Notes: generated by a model from the sequence alone, not told the origin. A stretch of DNA of 64,000 bases from Ferdinandcohnia sp036962705 (GCF_036962705.1 NZ_JBALOQ010000034.1:62001-126000), one strand, 5' to 3'. Shown: positions 35,671 through 44,249, counted from the stretch's first letter. Program-made: numbers and translations.

Positions 35671-35991
35671 ACTGTCACCTCAATTTTCTTGATGATTTAA
35701 CCCGAATCATTATTTGATATTCTTTCAAACCCAATAAAATACCGATGTAGGAAGCATTTAGTAACTATGACCTATTAATTGTAGTAATGATTTCTAAATT
35801 ACACAAAGCGGATATAAAGGGATATACCTCCATAAAGTTTGTAAAGTAAAAACTGTACGCACTATACATTCTTTATCCTTAAAATTCCTCCCATATCCTC
35901 CATAATCCTTTAAGCAGCTCCCCTTTACATTCGATGAGCAAATATGTAGGCTATAGATATTAAACACTTTTGTTGTAGGATGTGAATCTAT
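35671..35991. promoter_or_regulatory. divergent control region opuA / gbsR-like
   Basis: No gene is seen in 321 bp. Two direct copies of GGATATA at 35810-35816 and 35820-35826 lie one helical turn apart. On the minus strand TTTACT and TATATC are 18 bases apart and could be a promoter overlapping these copies. This is a plausible, unproven operator for the adjacent regulator. Confidence 0.4.
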
Positions 35992-36522
35992 TTGCAAGGC
36001 GTAGACAAACTAGAAAAAGCCCGAGAACGTGTAATAGATGCGATTGCTCAAAATATGAATTTATATGGGGTAACTCCTTCAGTTGGGCGACTTTGGGGGC
36101 TCATGTATTTTCATGAAGAGCCAATGACACTTGATGAAATGAAACAAGAGTTAGGTATGAGCAAAACAAGTATGAGTACTTCGGTACGCAACTTAATGGA
36201 ATTAAAAATGGTTGATAAGGTGTGGAAAAAAGGAATCCGAAAGGACCTTTATGAGGTTGAAGAAGATTGGTATCAAACCTTTATTGATTTTTTTACGATA
36301 AAATGGAGAAATGGTATTTCCATGAATGTCAGTGCGATTCAAAAATCTTTAGCTGAACTAAAGGAGCTATTAAAGGACGACCAAGTTAGCGATGAAATTA
36401 AAGTAGAAGCAGAAAGTGATATTGTGAAGTTGAATAATGCGTTAGAATATTATTTCTGGCTCAACCGGCTAGTAGACAGCTTCGAATCTCATGAAATCTT
36501 TACATTTGTTCCAAAAAAGTAA
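35992..36522 (+). CDS. GbsR-type MarR-family transcriptional regulator
   Basis: This 176-residue protein has a winged helix-turn-helix (about 20-85; ...LDEMKQELGMSKTSMSTSVR) and a C-terminal helical dimerisation part, the layout of GbsR/OpcR regulators that repress osmoprotectant uptake or choline oxidation genes. TTG 35992 is the start, with AGGATGTG eight bases ahead. It is divergent from opuA, so control of opuA and itself is the natural inference. A small hairpin terminator follows the stop. Confidence 0.82.
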   Translation: MQGVDKLEKARERVIDAIAQNMNLYGVTPSVGRLWGLMYFHEEPMTLDEMKQELGMSKTSMSTSVRNLMELKMVDKVWKKGIRKDLYEVEEDWYQTFIDFFTIKWRNGISMNVSAIQKSLAELKELLKDDQVSDEIKVEAESDIVKLNNALEYYFWLNRLVDSFESHEIFTFVPKK

Positions 36523-36548
36523 CGTTTATGAACGTTGCTTTTCTTTAT
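36519..36548 (+). terminator. terminator of the GbsR-like gene
   Basis: The short stem AACGTT / AACGTT, four-base loop, is followed by GCTTTTCTTT. Confidence 0.6.
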
Positions 36549-36627
36549 TTAAAAATACTTTACGATTCACTTGTACACTTCATCGATTTTGTCCTAATTG
36601 CATACCCTACAATATGGGGGTGAAAAT

Positions 36628-36792
36628 ATGCCACTATGGGGCTGGCTGTTAATCTTTTTTGGCGGGTTACTCCTCGTTGGTTTTATAGCTGACCGGATTT
36701 CAAAAAAGAATCGTTCTACCGACTCCCACGAAATTCAAAAACAAGTCGATGAAGTTAAGAACAACCAAAGAGATTACCATCACTTTTTATAG
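36628..36792 (+). CDS. small single-span membrane protein, unknown
   Basis: This 54-residue protein begins at ATG 36628 behind GGGGGTG; upstream in-frame codons precede the ribosome site. One membrane helix (about residues 3-21, LWGWLLIFFGGLLLVGFIAD) is followed by a charged, Lys/Asn/Gln-rich cytoplasmic tail. Its own terminator follows. Small proteins of this plan are common in Bacillus; no family is recognised. Confidence 0.6.
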   Translation: MPLWGWLLIFFGGLLLVGFIADRISKKNRSTDSHEIQKQVDEVKNNQRDYHHFL

Positions 36793-36795
36793 ACA

Positions 36796-36834
36796 TGGAA
36801 AAAGCAGCCCGGTTGAATCTGGGCTGCTTTCTTC
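36796..36834 (+). terminator. terminator
   Basis: The stem AAAGCAGCCC / GGGCTGCTTT with a ten-base loop is followed by CTTC. Confidence 0.8.
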
Positions 36835-36837
36835 ATT

Positions 36838-36956
36838 GCCTAGCTCCATGCGCCATCGGCTCGAGGTCACAAGCCAATCGCTTCTGAAGGCAGATGGCGC
36901 CTTCTGCCAGCACTAGTCTTGTGCTTGTTGCCGATGAACGGGCGCCTTGCACTTTT
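36838..36956 (+). repeat. dispersed intergenic repeat, family A (copy 3)
   Basis: CTAGCTCCATGCGCC ... CGGCTCGAGGTCACAAGCC ... CTTGTGCTTGTTGCCGATG ... GGGCGCCTTGCACTTTT. It shares ends and core with 26697-26816 and also folds as a long imperfect hairpin. It ends six bases from the stop of the peptide gene at 36962. Confidence 0.78.
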
Positions 36957-36961
36957 CTAAT

Positions 36962-37081
36962 TTATACCTGTACTTCTTGCGATTCTGGGTAGTCATTGTC
37001 TACCCATGCCACGCCTTCCGTTAATTGATAACCCGCAATTGTTACTAGTCCTAGCATGAATAACAGCATTAATTTTTTCAT
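36962..37081 (-). CDS. secreted signalling pro-peptide (Phr/NprX-like), 39 residues
   Basis: A short gene sits 14 bases after the stop of the HTH-TPR receptor gene. Its ribosome site AAAGGAG overlaps that stop, so the two are coupled. ATG 37079-37081 to TAA 36962-36964 encodes MKKLMLLFMLGLVTIAGYQL, followed by a polar 19-residue C-terminus ending ESQEVQV. The plan (Lys-Lys start, hydrophobic core, cleavage possible after GVA at residue 25, short polar tail) is that of RNPP pro-peptides such as NprX, PapR, Phr and AimP. The mature peptide is probably the last 5-8 residues; this is inference. Confidence 0.75.
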   Translation of the reverse strand: MKKLMLLFMLGLVTIAGYQLTEGVAWVDNDYPESQEVQV

Positions 37082-37095
37082 CTTCCCATCTCCTT

Positions 37096-38355
37096 TTATT
37101 GATTTAAATGACTATGTTTTTTCAAAGATGAAATAGCCTTTGAAAAATAATAGCTTGCTAACTTATATTTATGATTTTCTTGATAGATTTTTCCAAGTTC
37201 CTCCGCATAATAAGCGACGTGGAGGTGATGGTCAATGCCTTCAAAATACGGCAATGCATCTTTTTCAATAAATTTCAGTAGGGTTTCAGACTTTTGAAGT
37301 AAATAATCATAATAGATGAAATGTATGTTGAATTCAGTAAGATCTTGATATTTCTCTACGATTGCGAACCCTTCCATCAACCAATTTCTGCACCCATCAT
37401 AATCTCCGATTTTATAATATTCTTCGATTAAACCATGGATAGAGCGCAGTCGGCCGATGACCGAATGTTCTTCCTTATGTTCAAGGCTATTTTTAAATTG
37501 TTCGATGGCTTTATTGGACTTTCCAAGCTTCGAATAAAGGACGCCTTGATTATGATAAATCAATCCTAAAAGATCTGGATCTTTTATTCCTTCGGCTATC
37601 CTTGTTGCTAGTAAATAATTCTCTTCTGCCATCTCAAACTCATCAATTTTTTCATAGCAAATACCTAATAATATTTGACATTCAGCACTTCTTTTTAAAT
37701 CGTAAAGAGATTGATAGATAGCGAGTGCCTTCTGAATGTACACGATACTTAAGGCTAATTTCCCCATTCGATTATTATTTAGCCCTTTATAGTAATACAG
37801 ATCAGCCGTTTCCCAGCCTTCAAAGTGGACACTGCTAGTTAAAATCTCTTCCGCTATCTTAAAATGCTTCATTGCAACGGAAAACTGGCTTTTAAAATAA
37901 TAATATTGACCAACAATTTTTTCATAAAAATAATTCATGCGGATATCAAATATATCTTTATACAAATCAATTTTCTTAATTTGGGCTTCAGCTTTGTCTA
38001 ATTGCTTGATAAATATAAAATATCTTAGCTCAAAGAGAACGAAGAAAATGGCAACCCTTGAATCATTCGTATTTTTACATTCATAGGATTCGTAAAAAGT
38101 CATGGCTGGCTCCCGTTTTCGGGCAACCATTAAGTGGTACCATTCATTAAGCTCCTTTAATTGTTCATATTCTTCGCTTTCAATCAGCTTGATTCCTAAT
38201 CGTTCACATAATAATTCAAGTACCTCTATACTTGCCGAGGTTTGGTTATTTTCAATTTTTGAAAGATAAGAAATTGAGATAATCTCCTGTGCCAGTTCTT
38301 CTTGTGTCATGTTATTTTGAATTCGAAAGAAACGTATTCTGCTTCCTATCTCCAT
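37096..38355 (-). CDS. HTH-TPR (RNPP-family) peptide-sensing regulator, NprR/PlcR-like
   Basis: This 419-residue cytoplasmic protein has an N-terminal HTH_3 DNA-binding domain (about 5-60; MTQEELAQ...SYLSKIENNQ). The rest is a long array of tetratricopeptide-type helical repeats, including YYYKGLNNNRMGKLALSIVY, QILLGICYEKIDEFEMAEEN and YHNQGVLYSKLGKSNKAIEQ. Length and layout match NprR of the B. cereus group and also the phage AimR receptors. The peptide gene immediately downstream supports a quorum-sensing pair. Regulated targets cannot be read; nearby candidates are only positional. Confidence 0.85.
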   Translation of the reverse strand: MEIGSRIRFFRIQNNMTQEELAQEIISISYLSKIENNQTSASIEVLELLCERLGIKLIESEEYEQLKELNEWYHLMVARKREPAMTFYESYECKNTNDSRVAIFFVLFELRYFIFIKQLDKAEAQIKKIDLYKDIFDIRMNYFYEKIVGQYYYFKSQFSVAMKHFKIAEEILTSSVHFEGWETADLYYYKGLNNNRMGKLALSIVYIQKALAIYQSLYDLKRSAECQILLGICYEKIDEFEMAEENYLLATRIAEGIKDPDLLGLIYHNQGVLYSKLGKSNKAIEQFKNSLEHKEEHSVIGRLRSIHGLIEEYYKIGDYDGCRNWLMEGFAIVEKYQDLTEFNIHFIYYDYLLQKSETLLKFIEKDALPYFEGIDHHLHVAYYAEELGKIYQENHKYKLASYYFSKAISSLKKHSHLNQ

Positions 38356-38532
38356 ATTTCATACCCTCTCATTGACTGTTATATATTCTTTTCTAGAAAA
38401 AGGGTAAAAATCCTTTTTTTATCATTAGGTAAAAAGACTCATTTTTCTATTTTCATAGAACTAATCCACTAAAATCCTATGCACTACATCTCCTACATAT
38501 GTAAAAACATGGCTAAATAATCAATAAGTACT

Positions 38533-38568
38533 ATATGAAAAAACGATCCCATAATCGGGATCGCTTTC
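38533..38568 (-). terminator. terminator of the EIIA gene
   Basis: The stem AAGCGATCCCG / CGGGATCGTTT type hairpin (AACGATCCC / GGGATCG on the plus strand) is followed by TTTTTCAT on the minus strand. Confidence 0.75.
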
Positions 38569-39066
38569 TTATTTTTTCTTTACTTTTGCAAGTTCAGTTG
38601 AGCCGGCTGTTGCCTCGCCACTTCCAATCTTCTCAAATGTTTCAACTGCATCAAAATTAGTAATGACGATTGGAGTAATAGTACTTGCAGCTTTTTCTTT
38701 CACTAAATCTAAATCAAAGGTAACTAGATTAGTCCCAACATTAACCTTGTCTCCTTCTTTTACATGAGTGGTGAAGCCTTCACCTTTCATGTTCACTGTT
38801 TCAAGACCGATATGTATAAGGAGTTCCAAACCAATTTCAGTTTTGATTCCAATTGCATGTTTCGTTGGGAAAACTTGAATAATTTCACCATTAACAGGTG
38901 AAACAATTTTTCCTTCTGACGGATCGATTGCAAGTCCATCTCCCATCATTTTTTGAGAAAATACTGGATCTGGCACCTCTTCTAAAGCAAGAATTTTACC
39001 ATTCGCTGGAGCAATTAAAATTTCCTCTACTTTTTTATCTTTACTACCAAATAATTTTTTAAACAT
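38569..39066 (-). CDS. PTS glucose-type EIIA protein (stand-alone)
   Basis: This 165-residue soluble phosphocarrier is of the EIIA-Glc (Crr) fold. The phosphorylated histidine is in LLIHIGLETVNMKG, and the partner histidine in FPTKHAIGIKTE. No EIIB or EIIC is adjacent, so like B. subtilis YpqE it may serve a permease that lacks its own EIIA, or act in regulation. It is monocistronic with a strong terminator. Confidence 0.92.
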   Translation of the reverse strand: MFKKLFGSKDKKVEEILIAPANGKILALEEVPDPVFSQKMMGDGLAIDPSEGKIVSPVNGEIIQVFPTKHAIGIKTEIGLELLIHIGLETVNMKGEGFTTHVKEGDKVNVGTNLVTFDLDLVKEKAASTITPIVITNFDAVETFEKIGSGEATAGSTELAKVKKK

Positions 39067-39271
39067 AATAAACCTCCAAAAATTAAAGATATGTTTAGTT
39101 GTATCATACCCAGAACAAGAAAAAAAGAATTATGAATCGAATAAAATACTTTTACATTTTTCCGAAATATTATTCAATATGTCAGTATCAAGATGAAGGA
39201 TTATTGGTGATTATGTCGAATTAAAAGAAGTAGTATTCGGAAAATTTAGATTAATGGGGGTGTCTCTTGAA

Positions 39272-40537
39272 ATGATTGATCATATTGGACATGTTCTCTA
39301 TCATGTGCTCATTGTTATCTTTCCTATTCTTCTATATTATTTACTTGTTATTCAAGACAATGGCTCTACACCAAAGCTCCACTTGAATAAATTACTTGGA
39401 ATGATTGTCATTATCCTTCTATTAACAATGTCGTTTCCGGTAATTTATGCGGAGGGTTTTACATATGATTTACGGGTTATCCCTATATTCGTTGCATTTC
39501 TTTATATTGGATTTTTTCGAGGAATAGCCATTATTTTAATTATGCTTGTTTATTCACAAGTTCTTGGGAGTTCTAACTTTTTCATGCTCTTAATGAACTA
39601 CACAGTTATTACAATCATTTTTTATTTTCTTATAAAAAAATATCATTCTTTTCTATTAAATAGGAAGCTATTGATTCTTTCTTTCATTTACTTTTTTATT
39701 GTCATAACGAGAACGATCACCCTAGTAAAAAATAATCTGACTGAGCAAATCATAGAGATGTTCATCTTTTCAATTGTTACATGGATTACACTCCTTTTGG
39801 TTGTTCTACTGATTGAAAACTTAAACCATCAAATCCTATTACAAAGGGAATTAAGACGTTCTGAAAAAATGAATGTGATTAGCCAGTTAGCAGCTTCGGT
39901 TGCCCATGAAGTTCGAAATCCATTGACAACAGTAAATGGGTTCTTACAGTTAATTATACGCGATGATAATATTACTGAAAAACAACGAAATTATATTGAT
40001 ATTACCCTTTCTGAATTAAATCGCGCGCAATCAATTATTAATGATTATTTATCACTTGCAAAGCCAAATAATAATAGTACGCAATTAGTTAACATAAGCG
40101 AAGAAATTGCAAAGACCGTTGAACTCATGACATCCTATACAAATATTCAAAATATCGAGGTCGAAACCCTTATCGAAGATACCTTGTTTATTAACGGAAA
40201 TAAGGATGAAATTAAGCAAGTTCTGATTAATCTAATAAAAAATGCCATTGAGGCAATTGGAAATGATGGATTACTAACAATTGACGCCTTTTCAAAAGAT
40301 CATGACATCATCGTAAAAATAACCGATAATGGACCAGGTATGACAAAGGAACAGCTCGCCAAAATAGGAACACCCTTTTATTCAACAAAAGACAAAGGAA
40401 CTGGTGTAGGACTAACGATTTGTTTTCAAATCATTGAACAATTAAAAGGCTCAATTGAGGTTGAAAGTACTGTTGGCATAGGCACATCCTTTATTATTAA
40501 GCTACCAACTTATCAACCACCTTCTACGCAAGATTAA
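39272..40537 (+). CDS. membrane sensor histidine kinase, KinB-like
   Basis: This protein of 421 residues has six predicted membrane helices (residues about 1-195) with almost no extracellular loops. A HisKA domain follows with phospho-acceptor histidine in ASVAHEVRNPLTTVNGF, then an HATPase domain with NLIKNAIEA (N box), TDNGPGM and GTGVGLTICFQI. The size and 5TMR-LYT-like layout match sporulation kinase KinB. No response regulator is adjacent, consistent with phosphorelay kinases that phosphorylate Spo0F. ATG 39272 follows GGGGGTG; the ATG at 39254 overlaps that site. Confidence 0.85.
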   Translation: MIDHIGHVLYHVLIVIFPILLYYLLVIQDNGSTPKLHLNKLLGMIVIILLLTMSFPVIYAEGFTYDLRVIPIFVAFLYIGFFRGIAIILIMLVYSQVLGSSNFFMLLMNYTVITIIFYFLIKKYHSFLLNRKLLILSFIYFFIVITRTITLVKNNLTEQIIEMFIFSIVTWITLLLVVLLIENLNHQILLQRELRRSEKMNVISQLAASVAHEVRNPLTTVNGFLQLIIRDDNITEKQRNYIDITLSELNRAQSIINDYLSLAKPNNNSTQLVNISEEIAKTVELMTSYTNIQNIEVETLIEDTLFINGNKDEIKQVLINLIKNAIEAIGNDGLLTIDAFSKDHDIIVKITDNGPGMTKEQLAKIGTPFYSTKDKGTGVGLTICFQIIEQLKGSIEVESTVGIGTSFIIKLPTYQPPSTQD

Positions 40538-40557
40538 AAAGTGAGGTGAAACATGGA

Positions 40558-41235
40558 ATGTGTGGACGATTTACACTATTTGCAGAGTTCGATGACATTC
40601 TAAATCGATTTGATATTGAAGCTGCGATTGAACAGGATTTATTTATACCAAGCTATAATATTGCCCCTTCTCATTCTGTTCTATCTGTAATAAATGATGG
40701 TAGGCGTAATCGCCTTGGGTATTTGCGCTGGGGCTTCGTTCCCTCATGGGCGAAGGATGAGAAAATTGGCTATAAAATGATCAATGCCCGCGCAGAAACG
40801 TTGGCCGAAAAACCAAGCTTTCGCCAAGCGTTTAAGCATAGACGCTGCCTCGTTATTGCGGATAGCTTTTATGAATGGAAAAAAGGTGCAGACAAATCGA
40901 AAACACCGATGCGGATCAAATTAAAATCGGATGAGCTATTTGCAATGGCTGGAATCTGGGAGCGATGGAAATCCCCTGAAGGAAATACCCTGTTTTCTTG
41001 TTCAATCATCACCACAACTCCAAATGAGATAATGGCTGATATACATGACCGAATGCCTGTTATTCTACAAAAAGAGGATGAACAAGCATGGCTTGACCCG
41101 TCATTGGATGATGTTTCAAAAGTATCACATTTACTCAAACCTTTTGCTACCGATCGGATGGAAGCATTTGAGGTCCCAGCCCTTGTGAACTCACCGCGTA
41201 ATAACTCACCGAATTTGATACAAAAAATATGTTAA
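40558..41235 (+). CDS. SOS response-associated peptidase family protein (SRAP, YedK/HMCES-like)
   Basis: This 225-residue protein forms a thiazolidine cross-link with abasic sites in single-stranded DNA, protecting them. The chemistry requires cysteine exposed at position 2, which fixes the start at ATG 40558 (MCGRFTLF) instead of the upstream GTG; GAGGTG lies nine bases before it. Other conserved parts are MINARAET (Asn, Arg, Glu), DSFYEWKK and HDRMPVIL with the active-site histidine. Confidence 0.93.
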   Translation: MCGRFTLFAEFDDILNRFDIEAAIEQDLFIPSYNIAPSHSVLSVINDGRRNRLGYLRWGFVPSWAKDEKIGYKMINARAETLAEKPSFRQAFKHRRCLVIADSFYEWKKGADKSKTPMRIKLKSDELFAMAGIWERWKSPEGNTLFSCSIITTTPNEIMADIHDRMPVILQKEDEQAWLDPSLDDVSKVSHLLKPFATDRMEAFEVPALVNSPRNNSPNLIQKIC

Positions 41236-41242
41236 AGAAAGA

Positions 41243-41281
41243 ACGACGACTGTGATCCAACTGGATACAGTCGTTTTTTTA
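41243..41281 (+). terminator. terminator of the SRAP gene
   Basis: The stem ACGACTGT / ACAGTCGT is followed by seven T. Confidence 0.88.
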
Positions 41282-41299
41282 TGCTAGCCCCTACTCATA

Positions 41300-41360
41300 T
41301 TGTGAAACTTCAATCTGTGTTATTTTTCTGTCCGTTAATGCGGGATAAATCGCCTTTATT
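41300..41360 (+). repeat. dispersed intergenic repeat, family B (partial)
   Basis: GTGAAACTTCAATCTGTG followed about 20 bases later by CCGTTAATGCGGG matches blocks in 16876-17150 and, reversed, in 46846-46906. Confidence 0.6.
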
Positions 41361-41407
41361 TGGAGAAAAATAAGATGATTTACCAAAAGGGATTGGAGAA
41401 AGATGAA

Positions 41408-42085
41408 ATGAAGTTTGGGCATTTAACATTCGAACTTATCCTAGGCTTCTTCCTTCTATTCATCATCGTAAAGATTGTTGGGAGAAAAATTATCAACCAA
41501 ATATCACCATTTACGTTTATTTCAGGAATTGTATTAGGTGAATTATTAGGAAATGCATTATATGATGAAAAAATCAGTGCCATTTATATTGTTTTCTCCA
41601 TGTGCTTATGGGGATTATTAATATTTATCGTTGAAATCATTGGTCAAAAAATTCTGTTTTTACGTGGACTATTTGAAGGAAAACCGATTGCTCTTATCAA
41701 AAATGGAGCCATTGATAAACAAGCCCTAAGAAAAGCTCGGATGAATATTAACCAATTGCAGAGCCTCCTTCGCCAGAGCGAAACATTCTCTGTTCGTGAG
41801 GTAGCCTTCTGTTATCTCGAAGCAAATGGATCCATTAGTATTTTAAAGAAGACAAAATATCAAAAAACAACGGTAGAGGATTTCAATCTACCCGATAAAC
41901 CTGTTTTCGTACCCGTCACCCTTATTCGAGATGGAAAAGTTTTATGGGATGAGATACGGGATTTAGGATTTAATGAAGCATGGTTAATGAATCAACTTCA
42001 CTCACAAAACGTATCAGATTATAAAGATGTCTTCTTAGCTGAATGGCAAGAAGGCGACGGAATTTTTGTTCAAACCTTTTTGTAA
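41408..42085 (+). CDS. DUF421 (YetF-like) membrane protein
   Basis: This protein of about 225 residues has three N-terminal membrane helices (about 8-85) and the cytoplasmic YetF domain with KARMNINQLQSLLRQ, and VREVAFCYLEANGSISILKK. The start is chosen at ATG 41408 because residues before it are polar, and homologues begin about ten residues before the first helix; ATG 41375 is an alternative. The family includes B. subtilis YetF/YdfS/YrbG, some linked to spore properties, with unclear chemistry. A paralogue lies at 48033. Confidence 0.85.
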   Translation: MKFGHLTFELILGFFLLFIIVKIVGRKIINQISPFTFISGIVLGELLGNALYDEKISAIYIVFSMCLWGLLIFIVEIIGQKILFLRGLFEGKPIALIKNGAIDKQALRKARMNINQLQSLLRQSETFSVREVAFCYLEANGSISILKKTKYQKTTVEDFNLPDKPVFVPVTLIRDGKVLWDEIRDLGFNEAWLMNQLHSQNVSDYKDVFLAEWQEGDGIFVQTFL

Positions 42086-42106
42086 AAACAGCCTGGAGGG
42101 ATTTTT

Positions 42107-42292
42107 TTGAAAAAAACATTGATGTCTTTATTGACTATTTTCTTATTAGGAACATTAATAGGCTGTGCGCCGCCAAAAGATAAATCAAATCATGAGAATA
42201 CGAATCAATCGGAAAAGAAAAAAGATGATAAAAAAATTAAAATAAAGGTCGCGAACGAAGAAGATGATAAAAAGGAAAAAAAGCATAAATAA
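42107..42292 (+). CDS. small lipoprotein, Lys-rich
   Basis: This 61-residue product has a lipobox LIGC with cysteine at residue 20. The tail of about 40 residues is almost entirely Lys, Asp, Glu, Asn and Ser, likely disordered near the membrane. TTG 42107 follows GGAGGG at seven bases. It lies 21 bases after the YetF-like gene and 19 before the next, so these three may be one transcript. No family recognised. Confidence 0.65.
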   Translation: MKKTLMSLLTIFLLGTLIGCAPPKDKSNHENTNQSEKKKDDKKIKIKVANEEDDKKEKKHK

Positions 42293-42311
42293 CAATTCGA
42301 GGTGATAATTC

Positions 42312-42590
42312 ATGGATTTCCCTACTATACATACAAATTTTTGGGATGCAGTAATTGCAGTACCGCTCGTAATGATCATCACACAAATTGTAAAGAACAT
42401 TTTTAAAATACCCAAAAAATATGTTCCGGCTGTAGCACTTATTATTGGATTGCTAATTTCTGTTTTTTACAGTCACAAACATAACTTACCTGCTGGTTTA
42501 TTCATGGGCTGGTTTTATGGTTCTGCTGCAATTGGCTCTTATGCTTCACTCAAAACAACTATATTAGCATATCGGAAAAACAGTGAATAA
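42312..42590 (+). CDS. small membrane protein, unknown
   Basis: This 92-residue protein has three hydrophobic stretches (about 12-30, 36-54 and 58-80) and a short charged C-terminus. GAGGTGATAATTC precedes ATG 42312. The size and helices recall holins, but no lysin or phage gene is near, so that label is not applied. Probably co-transcribed with the two genes before it, and followed by a terminator-like hairpin. Confidence 0.55.
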   Translation: MDFPTIHTNFWDAVIAVPLVMIITQIVKNIFKIPKKYVPAVALIIGLLISVFYSHKHNLPAGLFMGWFYGSAAIGSYASLKTTILAYRKNSE

Positions 42591-42649
42591 ATGGTAATGA
42601 TTTAACTCTACATGAAACTGATAAAAAGCAGAATGTTTATGTTAGAATA

Positions 42650-42690
42650 TAGTCTATGCTCAACCTTGGGCTATAGGCTTTTTTTATGTG
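42650..42690 (+). terminator. probable terminator
   Basis: The imperfect stem AGTCTATGctC / GggCTATAGGCT is followed by TTTTTTT. Confidence 0.6.
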
Positions 42691-42875
42691 AATTCTTTAG
42701 TACCATTGAGCAGTTTCGAATTAGCAGAAACATTTTTTTACTATAAGAATTTCCATCTTTTAAAATTTATTCACAATTGACAATTTTCGTGTTAAACTTA
42801 CCAATATTATATTTTTCTTATAATATTCATACAAGCAGCAAAGGATGTAGACAACTATGAAAAAGGGGGAAGAAT

Positions 42876-44111
42876 ATGAAAAACATGTTTCACAAATGGA
42901 ATCAAATCAGCCTTGTTAAACGAATACTTGCCGGTATTATCATAGGTATTCTTTTGGCTTTAGTAGTTCCTGACGGAGCCAATTGGGTTTCCATCTTCGG
43001 TACTTTATTTGTAGGTGCATTAAAAGCAGTTGCACCGATTCTGGTCTTATTCTTAGTTATTGACGCTATTGCAAAACATCGAAGTGGAACCAAAACAAAT
43101 ATCAAATTAATTATTGGTTTATACGCTATTAGTACATTCTTAGCTGGACTAATAGCTGTTGTGGCAAGCTTTATCTTTCCAGTTACATTGACGCTCGTTT
43201 CAAGTTCAGAAGACCTTTCACCACCTAGTGGAATCGTAGAAGTACTCGAAACATTGTTATTTAATGTAGTTGACAACCCAATCAGTGCTCTAATGAATGC
43301 AAATTATATTGGAATACTTGCTTGGGCAATTGTGCTTGGAATTGCTTTAAAAAATGCCAACGACACTACAAAAAACTTGCTTTCCAATGTTTCTGATGCG
43401 ATTACTAGAATTGTAAAATGGGTAATCAGCCTAGCCCCTATCGGAATCATGGGCTTAGTGTTCAATGCAATTGTAACAAGTGGGGTTTCGGCTCTAATGG
43501 AATATGGAAAAATCCTAGCACTTCTACTAGGTTGTATGTTTTTTATTGCATTAGTTGTGAATCCATTGATTGTTTTTTTCTATACTCGTCAAAATCCATA
43601 TCCGCTTGTCTTACGATGCTTAAGAGAAAGTGGAATTACAGCATTCTTTACTCGTAGTTCAGCTGCAAACATTCCAGTAAACATGAACCTATGTGAGAAA
43701 CTTGGGTTAGATAAAGATACTTATTCAGTGTCAATCCCTTTAGGTGGTACGGTTAATATGGCTGGTGCAGCGGTAACGATTTCTGTCCTAACACTTGCAA
43801 CAGTTCATACACTTGGCATTGAAGTGGATTTTGGAACAGCTCTTATTCTTAGTGTAATATCAGCTATATCAGCTGCAGGTGCTTCAGGTGTTGCTGGCGG
43901 ATCATTATTACTTATTCCTCTGGCATCTAGCTTATTCGGAATTCCAAACGATGTCGCCATGCAAGTAGTTGGTGTTGGCTTTATCATTGGAGTCCTACAA
44001 GATTCTTGTGAAACTGCCCTTAACTCATCATCAGACGTACTATTTACAGCAACTGCTGAATACGCAAAAAAGCGTAAAGAAAAGAAGAAAGTTTTTAGTA
44101 AATCGGCTTAA
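42876..44111 (+). CDS. sstT: serine/threonine:sodium symporter SstT
   Basis: This 411-residue member of the dicarboxylate/amino acid:cation symporter family imports serine and threonine with sodium. Hairpin HP1 carries FFTRSSAANIPVNM, the SstT form of the SSSAT motif. The TM7 motif is VNMAGAAVTI, in place of NMDGT of glutamate carriers, and HP2 has SAAGASGVAGGSLLLIP. These replacements separate it from the glutamate/dicarboxylate carrier at 44790. GGGGGAAG precedes ATG. Confidence 0.9.
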   Translation: MKNMFHKWNQISLVKRILAGIIIGILLALVVPDGANWVSIFGTLFVGALKAVAPILVLFLVIDAIAKHRSGTKTNIKLIIGLYAISTFLAGLIAVVASFIFPVTLTLVSSSEDLSPPSGIVEVLETLLFNVVDNPISALMNANYIGILAWAIVLGIALKNANDTTKNLLSNVSDAITRIVKWVISLAPIGIMGLVFNAIVTSGVSALMEYGKILALLLGCMFFIALVVNPLIVFFYTRQNPYPLVLRCLRESGITAFFTRSSAANIPVNMNLCEKLGLDKDTYSVSIPLGGTVNMAGAAVTISVLTLATVHTLGIEVDFGTALILSVISAISAAGASGVAGGSLLLIPLASSLFGIPNDVAMQVVGVGFIIGVLQDSCETALNSSSDVLFTATAEYAKKRKEKKKVFSKSA

Positions 44112-44117
44112 TTGCTA

Positions 44118-44164
44118 ACCTAAAAAAGACAAAGGGAAATACAATCCCTTTGTCTTTTTTAGTA
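44118..44164 (+). terminator. terminator of sstT
   Basis: The perfect fifteen-base stem AAAAAGACAAAGGGA / TCCCTTTGTCTTTTT is followed by T-run. Confidence 0.92.
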
Positions 44165-44215
44165 TAAACTCCATTATTTCGAAATTGGATCTAACCTAAC
44201 ATAATAATTCATAAA

Positions 44216-44243
44216 AATAGCACTTGAGAAGTCTCAAGTGCTT
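44216..44243 (-). terminator. terminator of tRNA-Val
   Basis: The stem AGCACTTGAGA / TCTCAAGTGCT, two-base loop, is followed on the minus strand by ATTTTT. Confidence 0.85.
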
Positions 44244-44249
44244 GCTTGA

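Noticed and set aside
37096..38355. prophage arbitrium receptor (AimR)
   Set aside because: The fold and length would allow it, but no integrase, repressor or phage structural gene is in the neighbourhood; a chromosomal NprR-like role fits better.
42312..42590. phage holin
   Set aside because: Size and helices fit, but there is no lysin or other phage gene nearby and the gene follows a lipoprotein gene.
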